DNA of 64,000 bases, from contig JAWQEG010001234.1 of the NCBI GenBank assembly GCA_033782935.1, positions 1,496,501 to 1,560,500 of the forward strand. Direction: 5' to 3'. The position numbers and the translations under genes were made by a program. How positions within the stretch are numbered: the first letter of the stretch is position 1; each line of letters starts with the position of its first letter. Positions 24,689-37,292 of this stretch are shown here, piece after piece. The notes beneath the pieces were generated by a model that made no database searches, was not told the DNA's origin, and was given only the letters and a program-made list of their open reading frames with translations. Source of the DNA: Petrolisthes cinctipes. Lineage: Eukaryota > Arthropoda > Malacostraca > Decapoda > Porcellanidae.

Positions 24689-25858
24689 GAGTAGGCATGT
24701 ACAGATCGCTTCTAGGATCCAAAAATACCGAATTTTCGGTGTTTTAAGCCTGAATTTGAGATATAAACGGGTACAGAAGATGCATGCACATATTGACTTT
24801 GGACACTTAAAATACCGATTTTCAGCATGTTATGAGCCTATATTTTGAAAACATTCTAGCACTGAGTAGGCATGTACAGATCGCTTCTGGGACCCATAAA
24901 TATCGAATTTTCGGGTGTTTTGAGGTCGAATTTCAGATATAAACGAGTGCAGAAGATGCTTACACATATTCACTTTGGGTATCTAAAATATCAATTTTCA
25001 GCATGTTTTTGGCCTGTATCTCAGTAGGCATAAGCAGATCGCTTCTGGGACCCAAAAATATCGAATTTTTGGGTGTTTGGAGCCTAAATTTGAAATATAA
25101 ACGGGTACAGAAGATGCATGCACATATCGACTATTACACACCTAAAAGATCGATTTTTAGTATGTTTTGGGCCTGTATTTTGAAAATACTCTAACACGGA
25201 GTAGGCATGTACAGTTTGCTTCTGGGACCCCAAAATATCGAATTTTCGGGTGTTTTGCGGCTGAATTTGAGATATCGACTTTAGGCACCTAAAATATCGA
25301 TTTTTAGCATGTTTTGGGCCTATGTTTTGAAAATATTCTAGCACTGAGTAGGCATGTACAGATCGCTTCTGGGACCCAAAAATATCGAATTTTCGGGTGT
25401 TTTGAGCCTGAATTTGAGATATAAACAGGTACTGAAGATGCATGCACATATCAACTTTTGGGCACCTAAAAGATCGATTTTTTAGCATGTTTTGAGCCTA
25501 TATTTTGAAAACATTCTAACACTGAGTAGGCATGTACAGATCGCTTCTGGGACCCAAAAATATCGAATTTACGGGTGTTTTGAGGTTGAATTTCAGATAT
25601 AAACGAGTGCAGAAGATGCTTACACATATTCACTTTGGGCATCTAAAATATCGATTTTCAGCATGTTTTGGGCCTGTATCTGAGTAGGCGTGTACAGATC
25701 GCTTCTGGGACCCAAAAATATCGAATTTTCGGGTGTTTTGAGCCTGAATTTGAGATATAAACAGGTACTGAAGATGCATGCACATATCAACTTTTGGGCA
25801 CCTAAATTATCGATTTTGAGCATGTTTTGGGTCTGTATCTTGAAAACATTCTAACTAG
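24689..25858 (+). repeat. HOR-3 copy 7 (1170 bp, 7 monomers)
   Basis: It repeats copy 5 at an offset of 2178 bp up to about 25838, where copy 5 reads TATTTTGAAACC and this copy reads TATCTTGAAAAC. Its 5' part also matches copy 4 at 3511. The 147 + 178 pair and the TTTACGGGTG medium unit are present. Confidence 0.9.
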
Positions 25859-26721
25859 GAGTAGGCATGTACAGATCGCTTCTAGGACCCAAAAATACCG
25901 AATTTTCGGGTGTTTTGAGCCTGAATTTGAGATATAATCGGATACAGAAGATGCATGCACATATCGACTTTAGACACCTAAAATATCGATTTTTAGCATG
26001 TTTTGATCCTGTATTTTAAAAACATTCTAGCACTGAGTAGTCATGTAATGATCGCTTCTGGGACCCCAAAATATCAATCTTTCGGGTGTTTTGAGCCTGA
26101 ATTTGAGATATAAACGGGTACAGAAAATGCATGCACATATTGACTTTGGGCAACTAAAATATCGATTTTCAGCATGTTTTGGGCCTGTATTTTGAAAATA
26201 CTCTAACACGAAGTAGGCATGTACAGATCGCTTCTGGGACCCCAAAATATCGAATTTTTGGGTGTTTTGAGCAAGAATTTGAGATATAAACAGGTACTGA
26301 AGATGCATGCACATATTGACTTTGGGCACTTAAAATATCGATTTTGAGCATGTTTTCGGTCTGTATTTTGAAAATACTCTAACACGAAGTAGGCATGTAC
26401 AGATCGCTTCTGGGACCCAAAAATATCGAATTTAAGGGTGTTTTGAGGTTGAATTTCAGATATAAACGAGTTCAGAAGATGCTTACACATATTCACTTTG
26501 GGCATCTAAAATATCGATTTTCAGCATGTTTTTGGCCTGTATCTGAGTAGGCGTGTACAGATCGCTTTTGGGACCCAAAAATATCGAATTTTCGGGTGTT
26601 TTGAGCCTGAATTTGAGATATAAACAGGTACTGAAGATGCATGCACATATCAACTTTTGGGCACCTAAAATATGGATTTTGAGCATGTTTTGGGTCTGTA
26701 TCTTGAAAATATTCTAACTAG
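25859..26721 (+). repeat. HOR-3b copy 1 (863 bp, pentamer)
   Basis: Monomers start at 25859, 26035, 26211, 26387 and 26545, with lengths 176, 176, 176, 158 and 177. The register follows HOR-3, with the AACTAGGAG-preceded monomer first, but there is no short 147-bp unit. Markers are TTGATCCTGTATTTTAAAAAC near 26004 (21 bases, read in two parts: TTGATCCTG and TATTTTAAAAAC) and CACGAAGTAGG tails. Confidence 0.86.
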
Positions 26722-27583
26722 GAGTAGCATGTACAGATCGCTTCTAGGACCCAAAAATACCGAATTTTCGGGTGTTTTGAGCCTGAATTTGAGATATAAT
26801 CGGGTACAGAAGATGCATGCACATATCGACTTTAGACACCTAAAATATCGATTTTTAGAATGTTTTGATCCTGTATTTTAAAAACATTCTAGCACTGAGT
26901 AGGCATGTACAGATCGCTTCTGGGACCCCAAAATATCAATCTTTCGGGTGTTTTGAGCCTGAATTTGAGATATAAACGGGTACAGAAAATGCATGAACAT
27001 ATTGACTTTGGGCAACTAAAATATCGATTTTCAGCATGTTTTGGGCCTGTATTTTGAAAATACTCTAACACGAAGTAGGCATGTACAGATCGCTTTTGGT
27101 ACCCCAAAATATCGATTTTTTGGGTGTTTTGAGCCAGAATTTGAAATATAAACAGGTACTGAAGATGCATGCACATATTGACTTTGGGCACCTAAAATAT
27201 CGATTTTGAGCATGTTTTGGGTCTGTATTTTGAAAATACCCTAACACGAAGTAGGCATGTACAGATCGCTTCTGGAACCCAAAAATATCGAATTTACGGG
27301 TGTTTTGAGGTTGAATTTCAGATATAAACGAGTGCAGAAGATGCTTACACATATTCTCTTTTGGCATCTAAAATATCGATTTTCAGCATGTTTTGGGCCT
27401 GTATCTGAGTAGGCGTGTACAGATCGCATCTGGGACCCAAAAATATCGAATTTTCGGGTGTTTTGAGCCTGAATTTGAGATATAAACAGGTACTGAAGAT
27501 GCATGCACATATCAACTTTTGGGCACCTAAATTATCGATTTTGAGCATGTTTTGGGTCTGTATCTTGAAAACATTCTAACTAG
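26722..27583 (+). repeat. HOR-3b copy 2 (862 bp, pentamer)
   Basis: It follows copy 1 at an offset of 862-863 bp. The first monomer reads GAGTAGCATG, one G short of the usual GAGTAGGCATG. The fourth unit is the medium class, with TTTACGGGTG and GCGTGTACAG at its end. Its stretch 26553-27428, taken with the end of copy 1, is found again at 29645-30520. Confidence 0.87.
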
Positions 27584-29644
27584 GAGTAGGCATGTACAGT
27601 TTGCTTCTGGGACCCCAAAATATCGAATTTTAGGGTGTTTTGAGCCTGAATTTGAGATATAATCGGATACAGAAAATGCATGAACATATCGACTTTAGAC
27701 ACCTAACATATCGATTTTTAGCATGTTTTGGGCCTATACTTTGAAAATATTTTAGCACTGAGTAGGCATGTACAGATCGCTTCTGGGACCCAAAAATACC
27801 GAATTTCCGGTCTTTTAAGCCTGAATTTGAGATATAAACAGGTACAAAAGATGCATGCACATTTTGACTTTGGACACTTAAAATATCGATTTTCAGTATG
27901 TTTTGGGCCTGTATTTTGAAAATACTCTAACATGGAGTAGGCATGTACTTATCGCTTTTGGGACCCCAAAATATCGAATTTTCGGGTGTTTTGATCCTGA
28001 ATTTGAGATATAAACGGGTACAGAAGATGCATTCACATATCGACTTTGGACACTTAAAATATCGATTTTCAGTATGTTTTTGGCCTTTATTTTGAAAATA
28101 ATCTAACACAGAGTAGGCATGTACAGATCGCTTCTGTGACCCCAAAATATCGAATTTTCGGGTGTTTTGAGCCTGAATCTGAGATATAAACGGGTACAGA
28201 AAATGCATGCACATATCAACTTTTGGGCAACTAATATATCGATTTTGAGCATATTTTGGGTCTGTATCTTGAAAACATTCTAACTAGGAGTAGGCATATA
28301 CAGATCGCTTCATGGACCCAAAAATACCGAATTTTCGGGTGTTTTGAGCCCGAATTTGACATATAAACAGGTACTGAAGATGCATGCACATATAGACTTT
28401 GGACACCTAAAATATCGATTTTTATCATGTTTTGAGCCTGTAATTTGAAAATACTCTAACACGGAGTAGGCATGTACAGATCGCTTCTGGGACCTAAAAA
28501 TATCCAATTTTCGGGTGTTTTGAGTCCGAATTTGAGATATAAACAGATACTGAAGATGCATGCACATATCGACTTTTGTGCACCTAAAATATCGATTTTG
28601 AGCATGTTTTGGGTCTGTATCTTGAAACCATTCTAACTAGGAGTAGGCATGTACAGATCGCAAGTAGGACCCGAAAATACCGAATTTTCGGTGTTTTGAG
28701 CCTGAATTTGAAATATAAACGGGTTCAGAAGATGCATGCACATATCGACTTTTGACAGTTAAAATATCGATTTTTAGCATGTTTTAGGCCTGTATTTTGA
28801 AAATACTCTAACACGGAGTAGGCATGTACAGTTCGCTTCTGGGACCCCAAAATATCGATTTTTCGGGCGTTTTGGGCCTGAATTTGAGATATCGACTTTA
28901 GGCACCTAAAATATCGATTTTTAGCATGTTTTGGGCCTATATTTTGAAAATATTCTAGCACTGAGTAGGCATGCACAGATCGCTTCTGGGACCCAAAAAT
29001 ACCGAATTGTCAGTGTTTTAAGCCTGAATTTGAGATATAAACGGGTACAGAAGATGCATTCACATATCGACTTTGGACACTTAAAATATCGATTTTCAGT
29101 ATGTTTTTGGCCTGTATTTTGAAAATAATCTAACACAGAGTAGGCATGTACAGATCGCTTGTGTGACCCCAAAATATCGAATTTTCGGGTGTTTTGGGCC
29201 TGAATTTCAAATATCGACTTTGGGCACCTAAAATATCGATTTTCAGCATGTTTTGGGCATATAAATTGAAAATATTCTAGCACTGAGTAGGCATGTACAG
29301 ATCGCTTCTGTGACCCCAAAATATCGAATTTTCGGGTGTTTTGAGCCTGAATTTGAGATATAAACGGGTACAGAAAAGGCATGCACATATCGACTTTTGG
29401 GCAACTAAAATATCGATTTTGAGCATATTTTGGGTCTGCATCTTGAAAACATTCTAACTAGGAGTAGGCATGTACAGATCGCTTCTAGGACCCAAAAACA
29501 CCGAATTTTCGGGTGTTTTGATCCCGAATTTGACATATAAACAGGTACTGAAGATGCATGCACATATCGACTTTGGACACCTAAAATATTGATTTTTATC
29601 ATGTTTTGAGCCTGTAATTTGAAAATATTCTAACTAGGAGTAGC
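27584..29644 (+). repeat. Mosaic satellite region M2
   Basis: About 12 monomers connect HOR-3b to its displaced copy. The part 28113-29622 matches 33036-34545 at an offset of 4923 bp, including the rare variant GATCGCAAGTAGGACCCG at about 28655 and 33578. Variants such as CCGAATTGTCAGTG (about 29000) and TCTAACACAGAG also recur inside HOR-4. No gene seen. Confidence 0.85.
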
Positions 29645-30520
29645 ATGTACAGATCGCTTTTGGGACCCAAAAATATCGAATTTTCGGGTGTTTTGAGCCT
29701 GAATTTGAGATATAAACAGGTACTGAAGATGCATGCACATATCAACGTTTGGGCACCTAAAATATGGATTTTGAGCATGTTTTGGGTCTGTATCTTGAAA
29801 ATATTCTAACTAGGAGTAGCATGTACAGATCGCTTCTAGGACCCAAAAATACCGAATTTTCGGGTGTTTTGAGCCTGAATTTGAGATATAATCGGGTACA
29901 GAAGATGCATGCACATATCGACTTTAGACACCTAAAATATCGATTTTTAGCATGTTTTGATCCTGTATTTTAAAAACATTCTAGCACTGAGTAGGCATGT
30001 ACAGATCGCTTCTGGGACCCCAAAATATCAATCTTTCGGGTGTTTTGAGCCTGAATTTGAGATATAAACGGGTACAGAAAATGCATGAACATATTGACTT
30101 TGGGCAACTAAAATATCGATTTTCAGAATGTTTTGGGCCTGTATTTTGAAAATACTCTAACACGAAGTAGGCATGTACAGATCGCTTTTGGTACCCCAAA
30201 ATATCGATTTTTTGGGTGTTTTGAGCCAGAATTTGAAATATAAACAGGTACTGAAGATGCATGCACATATTGACTTTGGGCACCTAAAATATCGATTTTG
30301 AGCATGTTTTGGGTCTGTATTTTGAAAATACTCTAACACGAAGTAGGCATGTACAGATCGCTTCTGGGACCCAAAAATATCGAATTTACGGGTGTTTTGA
30401 GGTTGAATTTCAGATATAAACGAGTGCAGAAGATGCTTACACATATTCTCTTTTGGCATCTAAAATATCGATTTTCAGCATGTTTTGGGCCTGTATCTGA
30501 GTAGGCGTGTACAGATCGCT
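29645..30520 (+). repeat. Displaced HOR-3b segment (offset 3092)
   Basis: This matches 26553-27428 base for base except for a few substitutions I could see (for example AGCATG/AGAATG swaps near 26857/29949 and 27034/30126). It starts just after a GAGTAGCATG unit and ends inside the medium unit near GCGTGTACAG. The segment sits directly upstream of HOR-4. Confidence 0.88.
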
Positions 30521-31350
30521 TCTGTGACCCCAAAATATCGAATTTTCGGGTGTTTTGAGCCTGAATTTGAGATATAAACGGGTACAGAAAAGGCATGCAC
30601 ATATCGACTTTTGGGCAACTAAAATATCGATTTTGAGCATATTTTGGGTCTGCATCTTGAAAACATTCTAACTAGGAGTAGGCATGTACAGATCGCTTCT
30701 AGGACCCAAAAACACCGAATTTTCGGGTGTTTTGATCCCGAATTTGACATATAAACAGGTACTGAAGATGCATGCACATATCGACTTTGGACACCTAAAA
30801 TATTGATTTTTATCATGTTTTGAGCCTGTAATTTGAAAATACTCTAACACGGAGTAGACATGTACAGATCGCTTCTGGGACCAAAAAATATCCAATTTTC
30901 GGGTGTTTTGAGTCCGAATTTGAGATATAAACAGGTACTGAAGATGCATGCACATATCGACTTTTGGGCACCTAAAATATCGATTTTGAGCATGTTTTGG
31001 GTCTGTATCTTGAAACCATTCTAACTAGGAGTAGGCATGTACAGATCGCATCTAGGACCCAAAAATACCGAATTTTCGGTGTTTTGAGCCTGAATTTGAG
31101 ATATAAACGGGTTCAGAAGATGCATGCACATATCGACTTTGGACACTTAAAATATCGATTTTTAGCATGTTTTGGGCCTGTATTTTGAAAATACTCTAAC
31201 ACGGAGTAGGCATGTACAGTTCGCTTCTGGGACCCCAAAATATCGATTTTTCGGGTGTTTTGGGCCTGAATTTGAGATATCGACTTTAGGCACCTAAAAT
31301 ATCGATTTTTAGCATGTTTTGGGGTTATATTTTGAAAATATTATAGCACT

Positions 31351-31780
31351 GAGTAGGCATGTACATATCGCTTCTGGGTCCCAAAAATATCGAATTTTCG
31401 GGTGTTTTGAGGTGGAATTTGGGATATAAACGGGTGCAGAAGATGCATACACTTATTGAATTTGGTCACCTAAAATATCGATTTTCAGCATGTTTTGGGC
31501 CTGTATTCTGAAAATACTCTAACACGGCGTAGGCAAGTACAGATCGCTTCTGGGACCCTAAAATATCGACTTTTCGGGTGTTTTGAGCCTGAATTTGAGA
31601 TATAATCGGATACAGAAGATGCATGAACTTATCGACTTTAGACACCTAACATATCGATTTTTAGCATGTTTTGGGCCTATACTTTGAAAATATTCTAGCA
31701 CTGAGTAGGCATGTACAGATCGCTACTGGGACCCAAAAATACCGAATTGTCGGTGTTTTAAGCCTGAATTTCAGATATAA
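31351..31780 (+). repeat. Nested duplication inside HOR-4, first element (offset 833)
   Basis: Shared with 32184-32613: TATCGCTTCTGGGTCCC, GAGGTGGAATTTGGG, TTGAATTTGGTCACC, GTATTCTGAAAATAC, CACGGCGTAGG, and GGCCTATACTTTG. The two elements differ at single bases such as CTTATTG versus CTAATTG. The duplication is older than the 3709-bp one because both HOR-4 copies carry the same differences. Confidence 0.85.
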
Positions 31781-32183
31781 ACGGGTGCAGAAGATGCATA
31801 CACATATTGACTTTGGGCAACTAAAATATCGATTTTCAGCATGTTTTGGGCCTGTATCTGAGTAGGCATGTACAAATCGCTTCTGGGACCCAAAAATATC
31901 GATTTTTCGGGTGTTTGGAGCCTGAATTTGAGATATAAACGGGTACAGAAGATGCATGCACATATCAACTTTTGGGCACCTAAAATATCGATTTTCTGTA
32001 TGTTTTGGGCCTGTATTTTGAAAATACTCTAACACGGAGTAGGCATGTACAGATCGCTTCCGTGACCCCAAAACTTCGAATTTTCGGGTGTTTTGGGCCT
32101 GAATTTGAGATATCGATTTTGGGACCTTAAAATATCGATTTTTAGCATGTTTTGGGCCTATATTTTGAAAATATTATAGCACT

Positions 32184-32613
32184 GAGTAGGTATGTACATA
32201 TCGCTTCTGGGTCCCAAAAATATCGAATTTTCGGGTGTTTTGAGGTGGAATTTGGGATATAAACTGGTGCAGAAGATGCATACACTAATTGAATTTGGTC
32301 ACCTAAAATATCGATTTTCAGCATGTTTTGGGCCTGTATTCTGAAAATACTCTAACACGGCGTAGGCAAGTACAGATCGCTTCTGGGACCCTAAAATATC
32401 GAATTTTCGGGTGTTTTGAGCCTGAATTTGAGATATAATCGGATACAGAAGATGCATGAACATATCGACTTTAGACACCTAACATATCGATTTTTAGCAT
32501 GTTTTGGGCCTATACTTTGAAAATATTCTAGCACTGAGTAGGCATGTACAGATCGCAACTGGGACCCAAAAATACCGAATTGTCGGTATTTTAAGCCTGA
32601 ATTTCAGATATAA
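32184..32613 (+). repeat. Nested duplication inside HOR-4, second element (offset 833)
   Basis: This is the partner of 31351-31780, two full monomers plus the start of a third. It opens with GAGTAGGTATG instead of GAGTAGGCATG and carries AAACTGGTGC for AAACGGGTGC. It is repeated again at 35893-36322 in copy B. Confidence 0.85.
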
Positions 32614-34207
32614 ACGGGTACAGAAGATGCATGCACATATCGACTTTGGACACTTAAAATATCGATTTTTAGTATGTTTTGGGCCTATATTTTATAAATA
32701 CTCTAACATGTAGTAGGCATGTACATATCGCTTTTGGAACCCCAAAATATCGAATTTTCGGGTGTTTTGATCCTGAATTTGAGATATAAACGGGTACAGA
32801 AGATGCATGCACATATCGACTTTGGACACTTAAAATATCGATTTTCAGTATGTTTTTGGCCTGTATTTTGAAAATAATATAACACAGAGTGGGCATGTAC
32901 AGATCCCTTCTGTGACCCCAAAATATCGAATTTTCGGGTGTTTTGGGCCTGAATTTCAAATATCGACTTTGGGCACCTAAAATATCGATTTTCAGCATGT
33001 TTTGGGCCTATAAATTGAAAATATTCTAGCACTGAGTAGGCATGTACAGATCGCTTCTGGGACACCAAAATATCGAATTTTCGGGTGTTTTGAGCCTGAA
33101 TTTGAGATATAAACGGGTACAGAAAATGCATGCACATATCGACTTTTGGGCAACTAAAATATCGATTTTGAGCATATTTTGGGTCTGTATCTTGAAAACA
33201 TTCTAACTAGGAGTAGGCATGTACAGATCGCTTCTAGGACCCAAAAATACCGAATTTTCGGGTGTTTTAAGCCCGAATTTGACATATAAACAGGTACTGA
33301 AGATGCATGCACATATCGACTTTGGACACCTAAAATATCGATTTTTATCATGTTTTGAGCCTGTAATTTGAAAATACTCTAACACGGAGTAGGCATGTAC
33401 AGATCGCTTCTGGGACCTAAAAATATCCAATTTTCGGGTGTTTTGAGTCCGAATTTGAGATATAAACAGGTACTGAAGATGCATGCACATATCGACTTTT
33501 GGGCACCTAAAATATCGATTTTGAGCATGTTTTGGGTCTGTATCTTGAAACCATTCTAACTAGGAGTAGGCATGTACAGATCGCAAGTAGGACCCGAAAA
33601 TACCGAATTTTCGGTGTTTTGAGCCTGAATTTGAAATATAAACGGGTTCAGAAGATGCATGCACATATCGACTTTTGACAGTTAAAATATCGATTTTTAG
33701 CATGTTTTAGGCCTGTATTTTGAAAATACTCTAACACGGAGTAGGCATGTACAGTTCGCTTCTGGGACCCCAAAATATCGATTTTTCGGGCGTTTTGGGC
33801 CTGAATTTGAGATATCGACTTTAGGCACCTAAAATATCGATTTTTAGCATGTTTTGGGCCTATATTTTGAAAATATTCTAGCACTGAGTAGGCATGTACA
33901 GATCGCTTCTGGGACCCAAAAATACCGAATTGTCAGTGTTTTAAGCCTGAATTTGAGATATAAACGGGTACAGAAGATGCATTCACATATCGACTTTGGA
34001 CACTTAAAATATCGATTTTCAGTATGTTTTTGGCCTGTATTTTGAAAATAATCTAACACAGAGTAGGCATGTACAGATCGCTTGTGTGACCCCAAAATAT
34101 CGAATTTTCGGGTGTTTTGGGCCTGAATTTCAAATATCGACTTTGGGCACCTAAAATATCGATTTTCAGCATGTTTTGGGCATATAAATTGAAAATATTC
34201 TAGCACT

Positions 34208-37200
34208 GAGTAGGCATGTACAGATCGCTTCTGTGTCCCCAAAATATCGAATTTTCGGGTGTTTTGAGCCTGAATTTGAGATATAAACGGGTACAGAAAA
34301 GGCATGCACATATCGACTTTTGGGCAACTAAAATATCGATTTTGAGCATATTTTGGGTCTGCATCTTGAAAACATTCTAACTAGGAGTAGGCATGTACAG
34401 ATCGCTTCTAGGACCCAAAAACACCGAATTTTCGGGTGTTTTGATCCCGAATTTGACATATAAACAGGTACTGAAGATGCATGCACATATCGACTTTGGA
34501 CACCTAAAATATTGATTTTTATCATGTTTTGAGCCTGTAATTTGAAAATACTCTAACACGGAGTAGACATGTACAGATCGCTTCTGGGACCAAAAAATAT
34601 CCAATTTTCGGGTGTTTTGAGTCCGAATTTGAGATATAAACAGGTACTGAAGATGCATGCACATATCGACTTTTGGGCACCTAAAATATCGATTTTGAGC
34701 ATGTTTTGGGTCTGTATCTTGAAACCATTCTAACTAGGAGTAGGCATGTACAGATCGCATCTAGGACCCAAAAATACCGAATTTTCGGTGTTTTGAGCCT
34801 GAATTTGAGATATAAACGGGTTCAGAAGATGCATGCACATATCGACTTTGGACACTTAAAATATCGATTTTTAGCATGTTTTGGGCCTGTATTTTGAAAA
34901 TACTCTAACACGGAGTAGGCATGTACAGTTCGCTTCTGGGACCCCAAAATATCGATTTTTCGGGTGTTTTGGGCCTGAATTTGAGATATCGACTTTAGGC
35001 ACCTAAAATATCGATTTTTAGCATGTTTTGGGGTTATATTTTGAAAATATTATAGCACTGAGTAGGCATGTACATATCGCTTCTGGGTCCCAAAAATATC
35101 GAATTTTCGGGTGTTTTGAGGTGGAATTTGGGATATAAACGGGTGCAGAAGATGCATACACTTATTGAATTTGGTCACCTAAAATATCGATTTTCAGCAT
35201 GTTTTGGGCCTGTATTCTGAAAATACTCTAACACGGCGTAGGCAAGTACAGATCGCTTCTGGGACCCTAAAATATCGACTTTTCGGGTGTTTTGAGCCTG
35301 AATTTGAGATATAATCGGATACAGAAGATGCATGAACTTATCGACTTTAGACACCTAACATATCGATTTTTAGCATGTTTTGGGCCTATACTTTGAAAAT
35401 ATTCTAGCACTGAGTAGGCATGTACAGATCGCTACTGGGACCCAAAAATACCGAATTGTCGGTGTTTTAAGCCTGAATTTCAGATATAAACGGGTGCAGA
35501 AGATGCATACACATATTGACTTTGGGCAACTAAAATATCGATTTTCAGCATGTTTTGGGCCTGTATCTGAGTAGGCATGTACAAATCGCTTCTGGGACCC
35601 AAAAATATCGATTTTTCGGGTGTTTGGAGCCTGAATTTGAGATATAAACGGGTACAGAAGATGCATGCACATATCAACTTTTGGGCACCTAAAATATCGA
35701 TTTTCTGTATGTTTTGGGCCTGTATTTTGAAAATACTCTAACACGGAGTAGGCATGTACAGATCGCTTCCGTGACCCCAAAACTTCGAATTTTCGGGTGT
35801 TTTGGGCCTGAATTTGAGATATCGATTTTGGGACCTTAAAATATCGATTTTTAGCATGTTTTGGGCCTATATTTTGAAAATATTATAGCACTGAGTAGGT
35901 ATGTACATATCGCTTCTGGGTCCCAAAAATATCGAATTTTCGGGTGTTTTGAGGTGGAATTTGGGATATAAACTGGTGCAGAAGATGCATACACTAATTG
36001 AATTTGGTCACCTAAAATATCGATTTTCAGCATGTTTTGGGCCTGTATTCTGAAAATACTCTAACACGGCGTAGGCAAGTACAGATCGCTTCTGGGACCC
36101 TAAAATATCGAATTTTCGGGTGTTTTGAGCCTGAATTTGAGATATAATCGGATACAGAAGATGCATGAACATATCGACTTTAGACACCTAACATATCGAT
36201 TTTTAGCATGTTTTGGGCCTATACTTTGAAAATATTCTAGCACTGAGTAGGCATGTACAGATCGCAACTGGGACCCAAAAATACCGAATTGTCGGTATTT
36301 TAAGCCTGAATTTCAGATATAAACGGGTACAGAAGATGCATGCACATATCGACTTTGGACACTTAAAATATCGATTTTTAGTATGTTTTGGGCCTATATT
36401 TTATAAATACTCTAACATGTAGTAGGCATGTACATATCGCTTTTGGAACCCCAAAATATCGAATTTTCGGGTGTTTTGATCCTGAATTTGAGATATAAAC
36501 GGGTACAGAAGATGCATGCACATATCGACTTTGGACACTTAAAATATCGATTTTCAGTATGTTTTTGGCCTGTATTTTGAAAATAATATAACACAGAGTG
36601 GGCATGTACAGATCCCTTCTGTGACCCCAAAATATCGAATTTTCGGGTGTTTTGGGCCTGAATTTCAAATATCGACTTTGGGCACCTAAAATATCGATTT
36701 TCAGCATGTTTTGGGCCTATAAATTGAAAATATTCTAGCACTGAGTACGCATGTACAGATCGCTTCTGGGACACCAAAATATCGAATTTTCGGGTGTTTT
36801 GAGCCTGAATTTGAGATATAAACGGGTACAGAAAATGCATGCACATATCGACTTTTGGGCAACTAAAATATCGATTTTGAGCATATTTTGGGTCTGTATC
36901 TTGAAAACATTCTAACTAGGAGTAGGCATGTACAGATCGCTTCTAGGACCCAAAAATACCGAATTTTCGGGTGTTTTAAGCCCGAATTTGACATATAAAC
37001 AGGTACTGAAGATGCATGCACATATCGACTTTGGACACCTAAAATATCGATTTTTATCATGTTTTGAGCCTGTAATTTGAAAATACTCTAACACGGAGTA
37101 GGCATGTACAGATCGCTTCTGGGACCTAAAAATATCCAATTTTCGGGTGTTTTGAGTCCGAATTTGAGATATAAACAGGTACTGAAGATGCATGCACATA

Positions 37201-37292
37201 TCGACTTTTGGGCACCTAAAATATCGATTTTGAGCATGTTTTGGGTTTGTATCTTGAAACCATTCTAACTAGGAGTAGGCATGTACAGATCG
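34208..37292 (+). repeat. HOR-4 copy B (partial, about 3.08 kb)
   Basis: It repeats copy A at an offset of 3709 with very few differences seen by eye: TGTGACCCC to TGTGTCCCC near 34233, GAGTAGG to GAGTACG near 36748, and GGGTCTG to GGGTTTG near 37237. At about 37290 it stops following copy A (GCAAGTAGGACCCG expected) and reads GCATCTAGGACCC, the sequence found near 31045 and 34754. Confidence 0.92.

Larger units (their letters stand above)
30499..34207 (+). repeat. HOR-4 copy A (3709 bp, 22 monomers)
   Basis: Monomers start at 30499, 30676, 30852, 31029, 31204, 31351, 31527, 31703, 31860, 32037, 32184, 32360, 32536, 32711, 32887, 33034, 33211, 33387, 33564, 33739, 33886 and 34061. Five are short (31204, 32037, 32887, 33739, 34061) and one medium (31703). 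The unit contains an internal older duplication of about 430 bp at offset 833 (31351-31780 and 32184-32613). Its last third, from 33036, matches M2 at an offset of 4923. The whole unit returns at +3709. Confidence 0.92.
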
